A stretch of 64,000 nucleotides of DNA. Source: Cupriavidus pauculus (GTDB taxonomy: Bacteria; Pseudomonadota; Gammaproteobacteria; Burkholderiales; Burkholderiaceae). Positions 56,191-64,000 of this stretch are shown here, piece after piece (the first letter of the stretch is position 1; each line of letters opens with the position of its first letter). The notes beneath the pieces were generated by a model. That model saw only the letters and a program-made list of their open reading frames with translations, was not told where the DNA came from and made no database searches. Position numbers and translations under genes: made by a program. The stretch lies in the NCBI RefSeq assembly GCF_003854935.1, contig NZ_CP033969.1:868001-932000 (forward strand), given 5' to 3'.

Positions 56191-56934
56191 ATGAGTCTGA
56201 TTCTGGAGGTGGGCGACCTGCACGTCCGCTACGGCAAGGTCGAGGCGGTGCACGGCGCCAGCCTGAAGGTGGAGGCCGGCAAGATCGTCACCGTGATCGG
56301 GCCCAACGGCGCGGGCAAGTCGACGATGCTCAACGCGATCATGGGCGCGCTGCCCGTCAGTGGCTCGGCCAGCGGCACCGTGCGATACCTGGGGCACGAC
56401 ATGGCCGGCATTCCCGTGGAAGGGCGGGTGGCGCGCGGCATGTGCCTGGTGCCCGAGAAGCGCGAGCTGTTTGCGACGATGAGCGTCGAGGACAACCTGC
56501 AGCTTGGCGCCTTCCGCCGCAAGCGCGCCGGCGAGCGCAACTACCTGGACCAGCTGGAAGTGGTCTACGCGCTGTTCCCGCGCCTGAAGGAGCGGGCGCG
56601 GCAGGAAGCCGGCACGCTCTCCGGTGGCGAGCGCCAGATGCTGGCCGTCGGCCGCGCGCTGATGGCCAAGCCGCAACTGCTGATGCTGGACGAGCCCAGC
56701 CTGGGCCTGGCGCCGCTGATCGTGAAGGAAATCTTCCACATCATCAGCAACCTGCGCCAGACCGGCGTGGCGACGCTGCTGATCGAGCAGAACGCCCGGG
56801 CCGCGCTGCAGGTGGCGGACTACGGGTACGTGATCGAGACCGGCGACATGGCGATGGAAGGCGAGGCGTCCGCGCTGGCCAGCAACCCGAAGGTGATCGA
56901 AACGTACCTAGGGCTGGCGAAACGGGCCGCCTGA
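56191..56934 (+). CDS. livF: HAAT-type ABC ATPase LivF (system 2)
   Basis: The 247-aa ATPase has a canonical P-loop GPNGAGKST, signature LSGGERQMLAVGR, Walker B LLMLDEPSLGLAP and switch EQN. It follows livMG after 9 bp with an AGGAGCGGAG site. It completes the second HAAT system, which thus has only one separate ATPase gene. Confidence 0.93.
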   Translation: MSLILEVGDLHVRYGKVEAVHGASLKVEAGKIVTVIGPNGAGKSTMLNAIMGALPVSGSASGTVRYLGHDMAGIPVEGRVARGMCLVPEKRELFATMSVEDNLQLGAFRRKRAGERNYLDQLEVVYALFPRLKERARQEAGTLSGGERQMLAVGRALMAKPQLLMLDEPSLGLAPLIVKEIFHIISNLRQTGVATLLIEQNARAALQVADYGYVIETGDMAMEGEASALASNPKVIETYLGLAKRAA

Positions 56935-56962
56935 ACCGGCTACGTATACGTCATGAAAATAG

Positions 56963-56986
56963 CGGCGCCATCTTGGCGCCGTTTTC
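56963..56986 (+). terminator. Rho-independent terminator of the second HAAT operon
   Basis: An 8-bp stem CGGCGCCA / TGGCGCCG with a TCT loop is followed by TTTTC. A GTATAC site lies just before it (56944-56949). Confidence 0.9.
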
Positions 56987-57015
56987 TATTCATGCAGCCG
57001 ATCTTGTTCACACTT

Positions 57016-57034
57016 TTATCCACAGTGTGGATAA
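57016..57034. promoter_or_regulatory. Head-to-head pair of perfect DnaA boxes
   Basis: TTATCCACA (57016-57024) and TGTGGATAA (57026-57034) face each other with one base between, forming a 19-bp palindrome. It lies between the livF terminator and the end of the convergent LysR gene. It could bind DnaA or act as a bidirectional hairpin; no T-tract follows on the plus strand. Confidence 0.55.
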
Positions 57035-57037
57035 GCC

Positions 57038-57958
57038 TCAGCGCATCAGTGCGGCGATATCGGTGGCGGCAACTCCCAGCAGCCAGGAACGGAAGGCCGC
57101 CAGGGCCGGATGGTCACGCTTTTCGCGCGGCGCGCAGAGGAAATATCCCCGGCTCAGCGTGATGGGCAGGTCGAACGGCGCCACCACCTGACCGGCCTGC
57201 AACGCATCCCTGACAAGGCATCGCTGCAAAACGGCCACGCCCATATCGGCCTTCACGGCCTCCAGCAAAATCGACACCTGGTCGAAGCCGCGCGCCAGGG
57301 TGGGCGCAGCATCGGGTACGCCCGCGGCCTGCAGCCAGTGCTGCCAGTTCCTGGGGGCAGTTGTGTGGAAAAGTAGCGGTTCGGCCATCAGGTCGGCCGG
57401 AGTTTTCCACAGATGCGCGGCCTGCCGTGCGTGGGCGCGGGCGGGGTGGCAGATGGGCACCATTTCGCGGCCGATCACGTAATCCACCTGCCAGCCTGAC
57501 CACTGGCTGGCCTCGCCGGTCAGGATGGCGGCGTCCGGCCGGGCACCCGAAAAATCCTCCTCGCGGCGGTACGGGACGAAGTCCAGCTGGATGTCCGGAT
57601 GCTGGCGATGGAAGTCGGGCAGGCGGGGCACGAGCCATACGCTGGCCAGCGTCGGCACGGCGGAAAGCGTCAGATGGTGGCGCCGATCCTCGCCGAACAT
57701 GGCGGCGCTGGCGGTCTCCAAGGCGGCCAGCGGATCGGCGATGGCGTCCAGATAGGCGCGCCCCGCCTCGGTTAGCGTCAGGCGGTGGGCATTGCGATGG
57801 ACCAGCGGCTGGCCGAAATGGGCCTCCAGCCGGGCGATGGCGCGACTGATGGCGCCCTGGGTCACGCACAGCGTTTCAGCCGCCCGCGTGAAGCTGCCCA
57901 GCCGCGCGGCCGTTGCAAACGCGTGCAGTTCCGACATCGAAGGAGACCGTATACGCAT
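57038..57958 (-). CDS. LysR-family regulator (GcvA-like)
   Basis: The 306-aa regulator has the N-terminal winged helix (LHAFATAARLGSFTRAAETLCVTQGAISRAIARLE) and a two-lobe effector domain (LTLSAVPTLASVWLVPRLPDFHRQHPDIQLDFV). It is divergent from a tctC-hutG pair and probably controls it. The first ATG (57958) gives a normal GcvA-type start (MRIRSPSMSELHAF); a second in-frame ATG at 57937 is possible. Its codons 2-4 contain a GTATAC site (57949-57954). Confidence 0.9.
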   Translation of the reverse strand: MRIRSPSMSELHAFATAARLGSFTRAAETLCVTQGAISRAIARLEAHFGQPLVHRNAHRLTLTEAGRAYLDAIADPLAALETASAAMFGEDRRHHLTLSAVPTLASVWLVPRLPDFHRQHPDIQLDFVPYRREEDFSGARPDAAILTGEASQWSGWQVDYVIGREMVPICHPARAHARQAAHLWKTPADLMAEPLLFHTTAPRNWQHWLQAAGVPDAAPTLARGFDQVSILLEAVKADMGVAVLQRCLVRDALQAGQVVAPFDLPITLSRGYFLCAPREKRDHPALAAFRSWLLGVAATDIAALMR

Positions 57959-58007
57959 AGCCGCCGAGCATGATCTTTGGTAATGGAAGCGTGCAATATA
58001 GTCGTTT

Positions 58008-58034
58008 GTGTCGGACCGGTAAACTCTCCGACAC
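58008..58034. promoter_or_regulatory. Candidate LysR operator in the divergent tctC promoter
   Basis: GTGTCGGA (58008-58015) and TCCGACAC (58027-58034) form a perfect 8-8 inverted repeat with an 11-bp spacer, the geometry of LysR recognition sites. It lies 51 bp before tctC and 50 bp before the LysR start. The spacer contains GTAAAC (58019-58024), a GTWWAC-type site. Confidence 0.75.
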
Positions 58035-58084
58035 TCGCTGCTCGATACCCAGATTCGACAACGATAAATCGAGGAGTGTTTGCC

Positions 58085-59101
58085 ATGAAGCGAGCCCAGA
58101 ATTGCCGCGCGCAGCGTCGCCGGCTGGTGTTTTCCACAGTGTTGTCCACAGCCGTGATCGCCACGCTTGGCGGTGTGGCCCTGCCGGCTGCGGCGCAGGT
58201 TACCTACCCGACCAAGCCCATCCGCCTGATCGTGCCGTTTGCGGCCGGCGGCACCACCGACCTGTCGGCCCGCCTGGTGGCCGAGTACGCCGGGCGCGAG
58301 CTGGGCCAGACCATCGTGGTCGACAACAAGGGCGGGGCGGGCGGCTCCATCGGCATGGAGCAGGTGGCGCGCTCCGCGCCGGACGGCTACACCATCGGCA
58401 TGGCCACGGTCAGCACACACGGCTCGAACCCGGCCGTCTATCCGAAGCTCGGCTATGACCCGATCAAGGATTTCGCGCCGATCACCAACGTAGCGGCCAT
58501 CCCCAGCGTGTTCGCCGTGCATCCGAGCGTGCCGGCCAAGACGATGCAGGAATTCGTGGCGCTGGCCAAGGCCAACCCCGGCAAGTACACGTTTGCCTCG
58601 CCGGGCGCCGGATCGCTGGGCCACGCCAACATCGAGAACTTCATGATGCTGGCCAAGATCGACCTGCTGCACGTGCCGTACAAGGGCGCCGGCCTGGCGC
58701 TGAACGACGCGCTGGCAGGGCAGGTGACCGCGATCACCGACAACCTGTCGACCACGCTGCCCCACGTCAAGGCCGGCCGCCTGCGCGCGCTGGCCGTGCT
58801 GGGCGCGCAGCGGTCTCCGCAACTGCCCAACGTGCCGACCTACGCCGAGCTGGGCTACAAGGACATGGGCGACGGCGGCTGGTTCGGCATCGTCGCGCCG
58901 GCCGGCACGCCCCAGCCGGTGGTCGACAAGCTCAACGCCGCCATCCACAAGGCGATGCTGAACCCCGAGTTCAAGCGCAAGATCGAGGAATCGGGCGGCA
59001 CGCTGGTGCCGACCACGCCGGACCAGTTCAAGGCGCAGATCCAGCAGGCGATGGCCCGCTACGCCCGCGTGGCCAAGGCCGCCAATATCCGCCTGGACTG
59101 A
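58085..59101 (+). CDS. TctC/Bug-family periplasmic binding protein
   Basis: The 338-aa protein has a long basic signal peptide (1-37, ending PAAAQ) and Bug motifs: PTKPIRLIVPFAAGGTTDLSARL, VVDNKGGAGGSIGMEQVA, and VPYKGAGLALNDALAGQV. It binds a carboxylate, and no tctAB genes are adjacent, so it is an orphan or serves in sensing. It is transcribed with hutG (3-bp gap), hinting at an amino acid or formyl-glutamate-related ligand. The signal-peptide DNA contains two one-mismatch DnaA boxes (58130-58138, 58142-58150). Confidence 0.9.
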   Translation: MKRAQNCRAQRRRLVFSTVLSTAVIATLGGVALPAAAQVTYPTKPIRLIVPFAAGGTTDLSARLVAEYAGRELGQTIVVDNKGGAGGSIGMEQVARSAPDGYTIGMATVSTHGSNPAVYPKLGYDPIKDFAPITNVAAIPSVFAVHPSVPAKTMQEFVALAKANPGKYTFASPGAGSLGHANIENFMMLAKIDLLHVPYKGAGLALNDALAGQVTAITDNLSTTLPHVKAGRLRALAVLGAQRSPQLPNVPTYAELGYKDMGDGGWFGIVAPAGTPQPVVDKLNAAIHKAMLNPEFKRKIEESGGTLVPTTPDQFKAQIQQAMARYARVAKAANIRLD

Positions 59102-59104
59102 GCG

Positions 59105-59989
59105 ATGACGATGATCGAAGCCCAGGCGGTGCAGGGCGACGCCCCGGCCGGCCCGTTCACGCTGGCCCTGCCGCAAGCCGACGCGCTGCCGCTGGTATGC
59201 GACTCGCCGCACAGCGGCACCCACTATCCGCTGGATTTCGGCGCGGCCGTGCCGCTGGAGCGGCTGCGCGGCGGCGAGGATACCCATATCGACACGCTGT
59301 GGTCCGCCATCCCCCAGGTGGGTGGCACGCTGATCGGCGCCACCTTCCCGCGCGTCTACATCGACCCGAACCGGACGCTGGACGACCTGGACCCCGAGCT
59401 GCTGGTGTCGCCGTGGCCGACGCTGCTGTCGCCGGGCGAGAAGACGCGGCTGGGCTACGGCCTGATCTGGCGTCGGCTGGACGCGACCACGCCGATCTAC
59501 GACCGCCTGCTGACCGTAGCCGAGGTACAGCGCCGGATCGACGCCTACTACCGGCCGTACCACGCCGCGCTGTCCGAGGCGGTGGAGGCGGCGCACCGGC
59601 GCTTTGGCGCGGTCTGGCACCTGAACCTGCACTCGATGCCGAACAACGCCTACGCGCGGCTCAAGATCGACAGCCCGCATCCGCTGGCGGACTTCGTGCT
59701 GGGCGACCGGGACGGTACCACCTGCGAGCCGGGGCTGGTCGATGTGGTCGAGACCGGGCTGAAGGCCATGGGCTACACGGTGGCGCGCAACGACCCGTAC
59801 AAGGGTGTGCAACTGATTGCCCAGATGGGCCGTCCGGCCGAGCGGCGCAACAGCCTGCAGATCGAGATCCGCCGGCCGCTTTATATGGACGAGGCGACCA
59901 AGGTGCCGAATGCCGATTTCGCTGCGCTGCAGCGTGACCTGGCTACGCTTTCCGGCCAGCTCGCCGCCTATATCCGCGCGCAGCTTTAA
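59105..59989 (+). CDS. hutG: N-formylglutamate amidohydrolase family
   Basis: The 294-aa metal-dependent amidohydrolase has the FGase pattern: CDSPHSGTHYPLDF, RGGEDTHIDTLWS, ATFPRVYIDPNRTLDDLDPELL, HLNLHSMPN and ERRNSLQIEIRRPLYMDEAT. It would release formate from N-formylglutamate at the end of one histidine-degradation route, though no other hut genes are near; a related formyl- or acyl-amino acid may be the substrate. It shares a transcript with the Bug-type gene and is followed by a terminator at 60026. Confidence 0.88.
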   Translation: MTMIEAQAVQGDAPAGPFTLALPQADALPLVCDSPHSGTHYPLDFGAAVPLERLRGGEDTHIDTLWSAIPQVGGTLIGATFPRVYIDPNRTLDDLDPELLVSPWPTLLSPGEKTRLGYGLIWRRLDATTPIYDRLLTVAEVQRRIDAYYRPYHAALSEAVEAAHRRFGAVWHLNLHSMPNNAYARLKIDSPHPLADFVLGDRDGTTCEPGLVDVVETGLKAMGYTVARNDPYKGVQLIAQMGRPAERRNSLQIEIRRPLYMDEATKVPNADFAALQRDLATLSGQLAAYIRAQL

Positions 59990-59994
59990 CGAGA

Positions 59995-60010
59995 CGTTTC
60001 ACGTGAAACA
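59995..60010. promoter_or_regulatory. parS site 1 (one mismatch)
   Basis: CGTTTCACGTGAAACA matches the ParB-binding consensus TGTTTCACGTGAAACA at 15 of 16 positions. It lies 5 bp after the hutG stop codon. Confidence 0.9.
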
Positions 60011-60025
60011 TCGACGGTAGGGCAG

Positions 60026-60054
60026 GGCCCCGTGCAAACGGGGCCTTGTTGTTT
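60026..60054 (+). terminator. Rho-independent terminator of the tctC-hutG unit
   Basis: An 8-bp stem GGCCCCGT / ACGGGGCC with a GCAA loop is followed by a T-rich tract (TTGTTGTTT). It lies between parS sites 1 and 2. Confidence 0.9.
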
Positions 60055-60062
60055 CCGGATGG

Positions 60063-60078
60063 TGTTTCACGTGGAACA
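60063..60078. promoter_or_regulatory. parS site 2 (one-base variant)
   Basis: TGTTTCACGTGGAACA differs from the perfect palindrome at one base, a variant also accepted by ParB in other bacteria. Confidence 0.9.
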
Positions 60079-60110
60079 CGCTTTGTGCCGCCGGCATACC
60101 TTGGCGCCCA

Positions 60111-60126
60111 TGTTTCACGTGAAACA
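60111..60126. promoter_or_regulatory. parS site 3 (perfect)
   Basis: TGTTTCACGTGAAACA, a perfect 16-bp palindrome, lies 88 bp before the mnmG start. Binding of ParB here could influence the mnmG promoter, whose -10 candidate is at 60162. Confidence 0.97.
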
Positions 60127-60161
60127 CTTGCCACGGCCGACGATCCCAAATCGATTGCCGC

Positions 60162-60167
60162 TATAAT
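60162..60167 (+). promoter_or_regulatory. Candidate -10 element of mnmG
   Basis: TATAAT lies 47 bp before the mnmG ATG and 36 bp after parS site 3. No clear -35 sits at 17 bp. Confidence 0.55.
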
Positions 60168-60213
60168 TCGGCATCCCGTATTTTCCCGCCCAGCCTCCCG
60201 GAGGAGGTGTCCC

Positions 60214-62169
60214 ATGCTTTACCCGAAAGAATTCGACGTCATAGTCGTCGGCGGTGGTCACGCCGGCACCGAAGCCGCCCTGGCTGCCGCAAGGATGGGC
60301 TGCCAGACGCTGCTGCTCACGCACAACATCGAAACGTTGGGCCAGATGAGCTGCAATCCGTCGATTGGCGGCATCGGCAAGGGGCATCTGGTCAAGGAAG
60401 TGGACGCCATGGGCGGCGCGATGGCTGCCGCCACCGACGAGGCGGGCATCCAGTTCCGGATTCTGAATTCCAGCAAGGGGCCGGCCGTCCGCGCGACGCG
60501 CGCCCAGGCCGACCGGGTGCTGTATCGCAAGGCCATCCGCACGCGGCTGGAGAACCAGCCGAACCTGATGCTGTTTCAGCAGGCCGTGGATGACCTGATG
60601 GTCGAGGGCGACCGCGTGGTCGGCGCCCGTACCCAGGCTGGCATCGACTTCCGGGCCCGCGCCGTGGTGCTGACGGCCGGTACGTTCCTGGACGGCAAGA
60701 TCCACGTCGGGCTGGACAACTACACGGGCGGACGTGCCGGCGACCCGGCAGCCGTCTCGCTGTCCGCGCGGCTCAAGGAGCTGAAGCTGCCGCAAGGCCG
60801 CCTGAAGACCGGCACGCCGCCGCGCATCGACGGCCGCACCATCGACTTTTCGGTGATGGAAGAGCAGCCGGGCGATCTGGATCCGGTGCCGGTGTTCTCC
60901 TTCCTGGGCAACCCCGCCCAGCACCCGCAGCAACTGCCGTGCTGGATCACCCATACCAACAGCCGTACGCACGACATCATCCGGGGCGGCCTGGACCGTT
61001 CGCCGATGTACACGGGCGTGATCGAAGGGGTAGGGCCGCGGTACTGTCCTAGCATCGAGGACAAGATCCATCGCTTTTCGAGCAAGGAAAGCCACCAGAT
61101 CTTCCTGGAGCCGGAAGGGCTGACGACCAACGAGTTCTACCCGAATGGCATCTCGACGAGCCTGCCGTTTGACGTCCAGCTCGATCTCGTCCACTCGATC
61201 CGAGGCATGGAGAACGCGCACATCCTGCGCCCGGGCTACGCCATCGAGTACGACTACTTCGACCCGCGCGGGCTCAAGGCGTCGCTGGAAAGCAAGGCGA
61301 TCTCGGGCCTGTTCTTCGCCGGCCAGATCAACGGCACCACCGGCTACGAGGAAGCTGCCGCGCAGGGGCTGCTGGCCGGGATCAACGCTGGCTGCTACGT
61401 GCGCGAGCGCGATGCCTGGACACCGCGCCGCGACCAGGCATACCTGGGCGTGCTGGTCGACGACCTGATCACGCGCGGGGTGACCGAGCCGTACCGCATG
61501 TTCACGAGCCGGGCGGAATTCCGCCTGAGCCTGCGCGAAGACAACGCCGACATGCGCCTGACCGAAGTGGGCCGGGAGCTGGGCGTGGTGGACGACGTCC
61601 GGTGGGACGCCTTCAACCGCAAGCGCGACGCTGTTTCACGTGAAACAGAGCGGCTCAAGAGTACCTGGGTCAACCCGACGCTGCTGCCGGAAGCCGACGC
61701 CGTGCCGCTGCTGGGCAAGGCCATCGAGCGTGAATACTCGCTGGCCGATCTGCTGCGCCGCCCGGAAGTCCGCTATGAGGCGCTGGTCGCCATGCAGGAC
61801 GGCAAGTACGCCCCCGAGGCACCGCTGGCCGACGATGCCATGCTGGCCGAGCAGATCCGCGAGCAGATCGAGATCGGCATCAAGTATCACGGCTATATCG
61901 CGCGCCAGGCAGCCGAGGTGGACAAGCTGGAAGCCAACGAGGCCACCCGGCTGCCGCTGGACTTTGACTACACCGAGGTGCGCGGGCTGGGCTTCGAGGT
62001 CAGCCAGAAGCTGAACCAGCATCGGCCGGAAACGCTGGGCCAGGCCTCGCGCATCTCGGGCGTGACGCCGGCGGCGATCTCGCTGCTGCTGGTCCACCTG
62101 AAGAAGAAGGGCATGGGGCGCGCCGCGCCGGCGGCAGCAAAGTCCGGTGACGGTCAGGAGGCTGCCTGA
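60214..62169 (+). CDS. mnmG: tRNA uridine-5-carboxymethylaminomethyl modification enzyme MnmG (GidA)
   Basis: The 651-aa FAD enzyme, with MnmE, modifies U34 of several tRNAs. Visible motifs are the FAD site [52 protein letters not shown]-like [13 protein letters not shown], the [13 protein letters not shown] loop, and the C-terminal helical domain. The ATG at 60214 follows GGAGGAGGTG. A perfect parS lies inside the gene (61632-61647) and encodes residues around VSRET. The rsmG GTG follows the stop directly. Confidence 0.97.
   Translation: MLYPKEFDVIVVGGGHAGTEAALAAARMGCQTLLLTHNIETLGQMSCNPSIGGIGKGHLVKEVDAMGGAMAAATDEAGIQFRILNSSKGPAVRATRAQADRVLYRKAIRTRLENQPNLMLFQQAVDDLMVEGDRVVGARTQAGIDFRARAVVLTAGTFLDGKIHVGLDNYTGGRAGDPAAVSLSARLKELKLPQGRLKTGTPPRIDGRTIDFSVMEEQPGDLDPVPVFSFLGNPAQHPQQLPCWITHTNSRTHDIIRGGLDRSPMYTGVIEGVGPRYCPSIEDKIHRFSSKESHQIFLEPEGLTTNEFYPNGISTSLPFDVQLDLVHSIRGMENAHILRPGYAIEYDYFDPRGLKASLESKAISGLFFAGQINGTTGYEEAAAQGLLAGINAGCYVRERDAWTPRRDQAYLGVLVDDLITRGVTEPYRMFTSRAEFRLSLREDNADMRLTEVGRELGVVDDVRWDAFNRKRDAVSRETERLKSTWVNPTLLPEADAVPLLGKAIEREYSLADLLRRPEVRYEALVAMQDGKYAPEAPLADDAMLAEQIREQIEIGIKYHGYIARQAAEVDKLEANEATRLPLDFDYTEVRGLGFEVSQKLNQHRPETLGQASRISGVTPAAISLLLVHLKKKGMGRAAPAAAKSGDGQEAA
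61632..61647. promoter_or_regulatory. parS site 4, inside mnmG
   Basis: A perfect TGTTTCACGTGAAACA lies in the mnmG coding sequence around codons 473-478. The reading frame tolerates it as Val-Ser-Arg-Glu-Thr. Confidence 0.97.
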
Positions 62170-62877
62170 GTGGGTGGCTACCGTTACACCGTGACCGACG
62201 AGGCGGCGCAGCGCAAGCGTCTTGAAGCGGGGCTCGATGCGATCGGGCTGGCGCTGTCGCCAACCCAGGTCGACACGCTGTTCGCGTACCTGACGCTGCT
62301 GCGCAAATGGAACAGCGTCTACAACCTCACCGCCATCCGTCATCCTGACGAGATGCTGACCCACCACCTGCTGGACTCGCTGGCTGCCGTGCCGGCGCTG
62401 GCCGACGCCGCGCGCGTCGCATCCGTACCCGACGCTGCGCGGGGCAGGGTGCTGGACGTGGGCTCGGGCGGCGGCATGCCGGGCATGCCGCTGGCCATCG
62501 CGTGCCCGGACGTGTCGGTGTTGATGGTCGACATCGTCCAGAAAAAGACCGCTTTCCTGACCCAGTGTCGCGCCCAGTTGCGCCTGACCAATGCGGCTGC
62601 ACACTGGGGGCCTGTGGAGAAGATCGAGGATGCCGCCGGGTACGCCGTGATTACGTCGCGCGCGTTTGCCGAGCTGACCGACTTCGTGAACCTGTCCGGC
62701 CATCTGGTGGCACCGGGCGGCCGCTTGCTGGCGATGAAGGGTGTCTATCCGCAGGCCGAGATCGACCGCATGGCCGCGGCGGGGCTGATGGAAACGTGGC
62801 AGGTGGAAGCCGTGACCAAGCTCAACGTACCAGAGCTGGATGCGGAGCGGCACATCGTCGCCATATCACGACGTTGA
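62170..62877 (+). CDS. rsmG: 16S rRNA (guanine527-N7)-methyltransferase RsmG (GidB)
   Basis: The 235-aa SAM-dependent enzyme methylates G527 of 16S rRNA; loss can give low-level streptomycin resistance. Motifs include LRKWNSVYNLTAIRHPDEMLTHHLLDSL, the SAM loop VLDVGSGGGMPGMPLAIACP and VITSRAFAELTDFV. The GTG start abuts the mnmG stop, indicating translational coupling; an in-frame GTG a few codons later is possible. Confidence 0.95.
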   Translation: MGGYRYTVTDEAAQRKRLEAGLDAIGLALSPTQVDTLFAYLTLLRKWNSVYNLTAIRHPDEMLTHHLLDSLAAVPALADAARVASVPDAARGRVLDVGSGGGMPGMPLAIACPDVSVLMVDIVQKKTAFLTQCRAQLRLTNAAAHWGPVEKIEDAAGYAVITSRAFAELTDFVNLSGHLVAPGGRLLAMKGVYPQAEIDRMAAAGLMETWQVEAVTKLNVPELDAERHIVAISRR

Positions 62878-62963
62878 ATCGTCAAAGCTGTAAATTTGAA
62901 AATGTCATTCATCTGATGAATATGAGTGGCGAAAAACTGGGCAAACAGGAGCTGCTAGCGCTT

Positions 62964-63737
62964 ATGGCCAAGGTATTCGTGATCGCCAACCAGAAGGGTG
63001 GTGTGGGCAAGACCACCACGACGGTGAACCTGGCCGCCGGTCTGGCCGCGCAGGACCAGCGGGTGCTGCTGGTCGACCTGGATCCCCAGGGCAACGCATC
63101 GATGGGCTCGGGCATCGACAAGCAGTCGCTGGAACACAGCGTGTACCAGGTGCTGCTGGGGCTGGCGTCGGTGCCGCAGGCGCGCCAGCGGTCGGAAGCC
63201 GGACGCTACGACGTGCTGCCGGCCAACCGCGAACTGGCCGGCGCCGAAGTCGAACTGGTGGATCTGGACCAGCGCGAGCGCCGGCTCAAGCAGGCGCTGG
63301 CCGAGGTGGACGACCAGTACGACTTCGTGCTGATCGACTGCCCGCCGTCGCTGTCGCTGCTGACCCTGAACGGCCTGTGCGCGGCGCACGGCGTGATCGT
63401 GCCGATGCAGTGCGAGTACTTCGCGCTGGAGGGGCTATCCGACCTGGTCAACACGATCAAACAGGTGCACGCGAACCTGAACCGCGACCTGAAGGTGATT
63501 GGCCTGCTGCGCGTGATGTTCGATCCGCGCGTGACGCTGCAGCAGCAGGTGTCGGCCCAGCTTGAGGCGCATTTCGCGGAGAAGGTCTTCAAGACCGTGA
63601 TCCCGCGCAATGTGCGGCTGGCCGAGGCGCCGTCGTACGGCATGCCCGGCGTGGCATTCGATGCGTCCTCCAAGGGCGCCAAGGCGTATCTCGATTTCGG
63701 CGCGGAGATGATCGCGCGCGTCCGCCAGCTCGGTTGA
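62964..63737 (+). CDS. parA: Chromosome-partitioning ATPase ParA (Soj)
   Basis: The 257-aa deviant-Walker ATPase starts MAKVFVIANQKGGVGKTTTTVNLAAG, with the P-loop KGGVGKTT, Walker A' LLVDLDPQGNASMG and Walker B VLIDCPPSLS. It is of the short chromosomal type without an HTH extension. The ATG at 62964 matches family starts; CAGGAG lies 12 bases upstream. Earlier ATGs at 62916 and 62922 would add 14-16 residues. ParB follows after 32 bp. Confidence 0.95.
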   Translation: MAKVFVIANQKGGVGKTTTTVNLAAGLAAQDQRVLLVDLDPQGNASMGSGIDKQSLEHSVYQVLLGLASVPQARQRSEAGRYDVLPANRELAGAEVELVDLDQRERRLKQALAEVDDQYDFVLIDCPPSLSLLTLNGLCAAHGVIVPMQCEYFALEGLSDLVNTIKQVHANLNRDLKVIGLLRVMFDPRVTLQQQVSAQLEAHFAEKVFKTVIPRNVRLAEAPSYGMPGVAFDASSKGAKAYLDFGAEMIARVRQLG

Positions 63738-63769
63738 GCGGCACGAACTGACAGGGAAGGGTGGCGAGC

Positions 63770-64000
63770 ATGGTGACCGCTAAGAAGAAGGGGCTGGGCC
63801 GGGGACTGGAAGCACTGCTCGGCGGGCCGGCCGAGATCGTCGAGACGGCGCGGCAGGAAGGGCTGCCGTCGGTGCTCAACGTCAATCAGCTTCAGCCGGG
63901 CAAGTACCAGCCGCGCACGCGCATGGACGAGGGCGCACTGCAGGAGCTGGCCGCCAGCATCCGCGCGCAGGGCCTGATGCAGCCGATCCTGGTGCGCCGC
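63770..64000 (+). CDS. parB: Chromosome-partitioning protein ParB (Spo0J), N-terminal part
   Basis: The gene runs off the window after 77 codons. It begins MVTAKKKGLGRGLEALLGG, the ParA-stimulating N-terminal motif, and continues into the CTPase/ParB domain (LNVNQLQPGKYQPRTRMDEG, LAASIRAQGLMQPILVRR). It would load on the four parS sites to its left and spread. A GGGAAGGG site precedes the ATG. Confidence 0.95.
   Translation, partial: MVTAKKKGLGRGLEALLGGPAEIVETARQEGLPSVLNVNQLQPGKYQPRTRMDEGALQELAASIRAQGLMQPILVRR

Noticed and set aside
59995-60126. Chromosomal replication origin next to the parS sites
   Set aside because: The sites are ParB-binding palindromes; no dnaA gene and no DnaA-box cluster is present within this segment.

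Overview
The window is GC-rich (I judge roughly two thirds G+C) betaproteobacterial chromosome, most likely Cupriavidus or Ralstonia (Burkholderiaceae). Evidence for this: several TctC/Bug-type binding proteins, an NtrX-like response regulator without an AAA+ domain, two high-affinity amino-acid-type (HAAT/liv) ABC systems, phhA with its dehydratase, and a right-hand end reading mnmG-rsmG-parA-parB with four parS sites. That end is the origin-proximal segregation region of a main chromosome. No phage, IS element, CRISPR array or rRNA operon was seen.

Layout. 0-2.2 kb: end of a sensor kinase, its REC-Fis response regulator, tRNA-Phe, and a toxin-first RelE/XRE module of lower GC. 2.2-10 kb (minus strand): aspartic-protease-like lipoprotein, glutathione reductase, patatin, thioesterase and a tctCBA transporter. 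10-21 kb: coiled-coil protein, diguanylate cyclase, MFS pump, LexA-controlled dinB, rarD, a TRAP binding protein, a LamB-like porin, an aquaporin and a DUF2272 lipoprotein. 21.4-23.1 kb: hupB, an 894-bp non-coding block, and a SET-domain methyltransferase. The block carries twelve GTATAC palindromes and three perfect DnaA boxes. 23-28 kb: TctDE-like two-component system, phhB-phhA, and a divergent Lrp regulator. 27.8-36.7 kb: alpha-2-macroglobulin, YhhN and PbpC in one unit. 36.7-45 kb: a reductase, OmpW, a copper island (copZ / copA-cueR with two 19-bp-spaced CueR promoters), a lipase-like hydrolase and a GMC oxidoreductase. 45-57 kb: two HAAT transporters, with a candidate sRNA, an acyltransferase-like protein, a TSUP permease and a candidate attenuator leader between or before them. 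57-60 kb: a LysR regulator divergent from a tctC/hutG pair. 60-64 kb: parS cluster, mnmG, rsmG, parA and the start of parB.

Links between genes. CueR senses copper and should act on both the copZ and copA promoters. The Lrp protein probably controls phhA-phhB. The LysR protein probably acts on a perfect 8-8 inverted repeat with an 11-bp spacer in front of tctC. A2M and PbpC likely work together in envelope defence and repair. ParA/ParB and parS carry out origin segregation.

The most unusual signals are non-coding. The first is the GTATAC/DnaA-box block at 21.98-22.54 kb, which looks like an origin, a DnaA-titration site or an epigenetic control locus. The second is the leader before the second HAAT binding protein (51.72-51.96 kb), where an upstream segment can pair with the 5' arm of a strong terminator. 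The third is a promoter-terminator unit at 50.04-50.19 kb that may encode a small RNA. I noticed GTWWAC-type sites elsewhere in the window almost only in intergenic DNA, including one inside the LysR operator.
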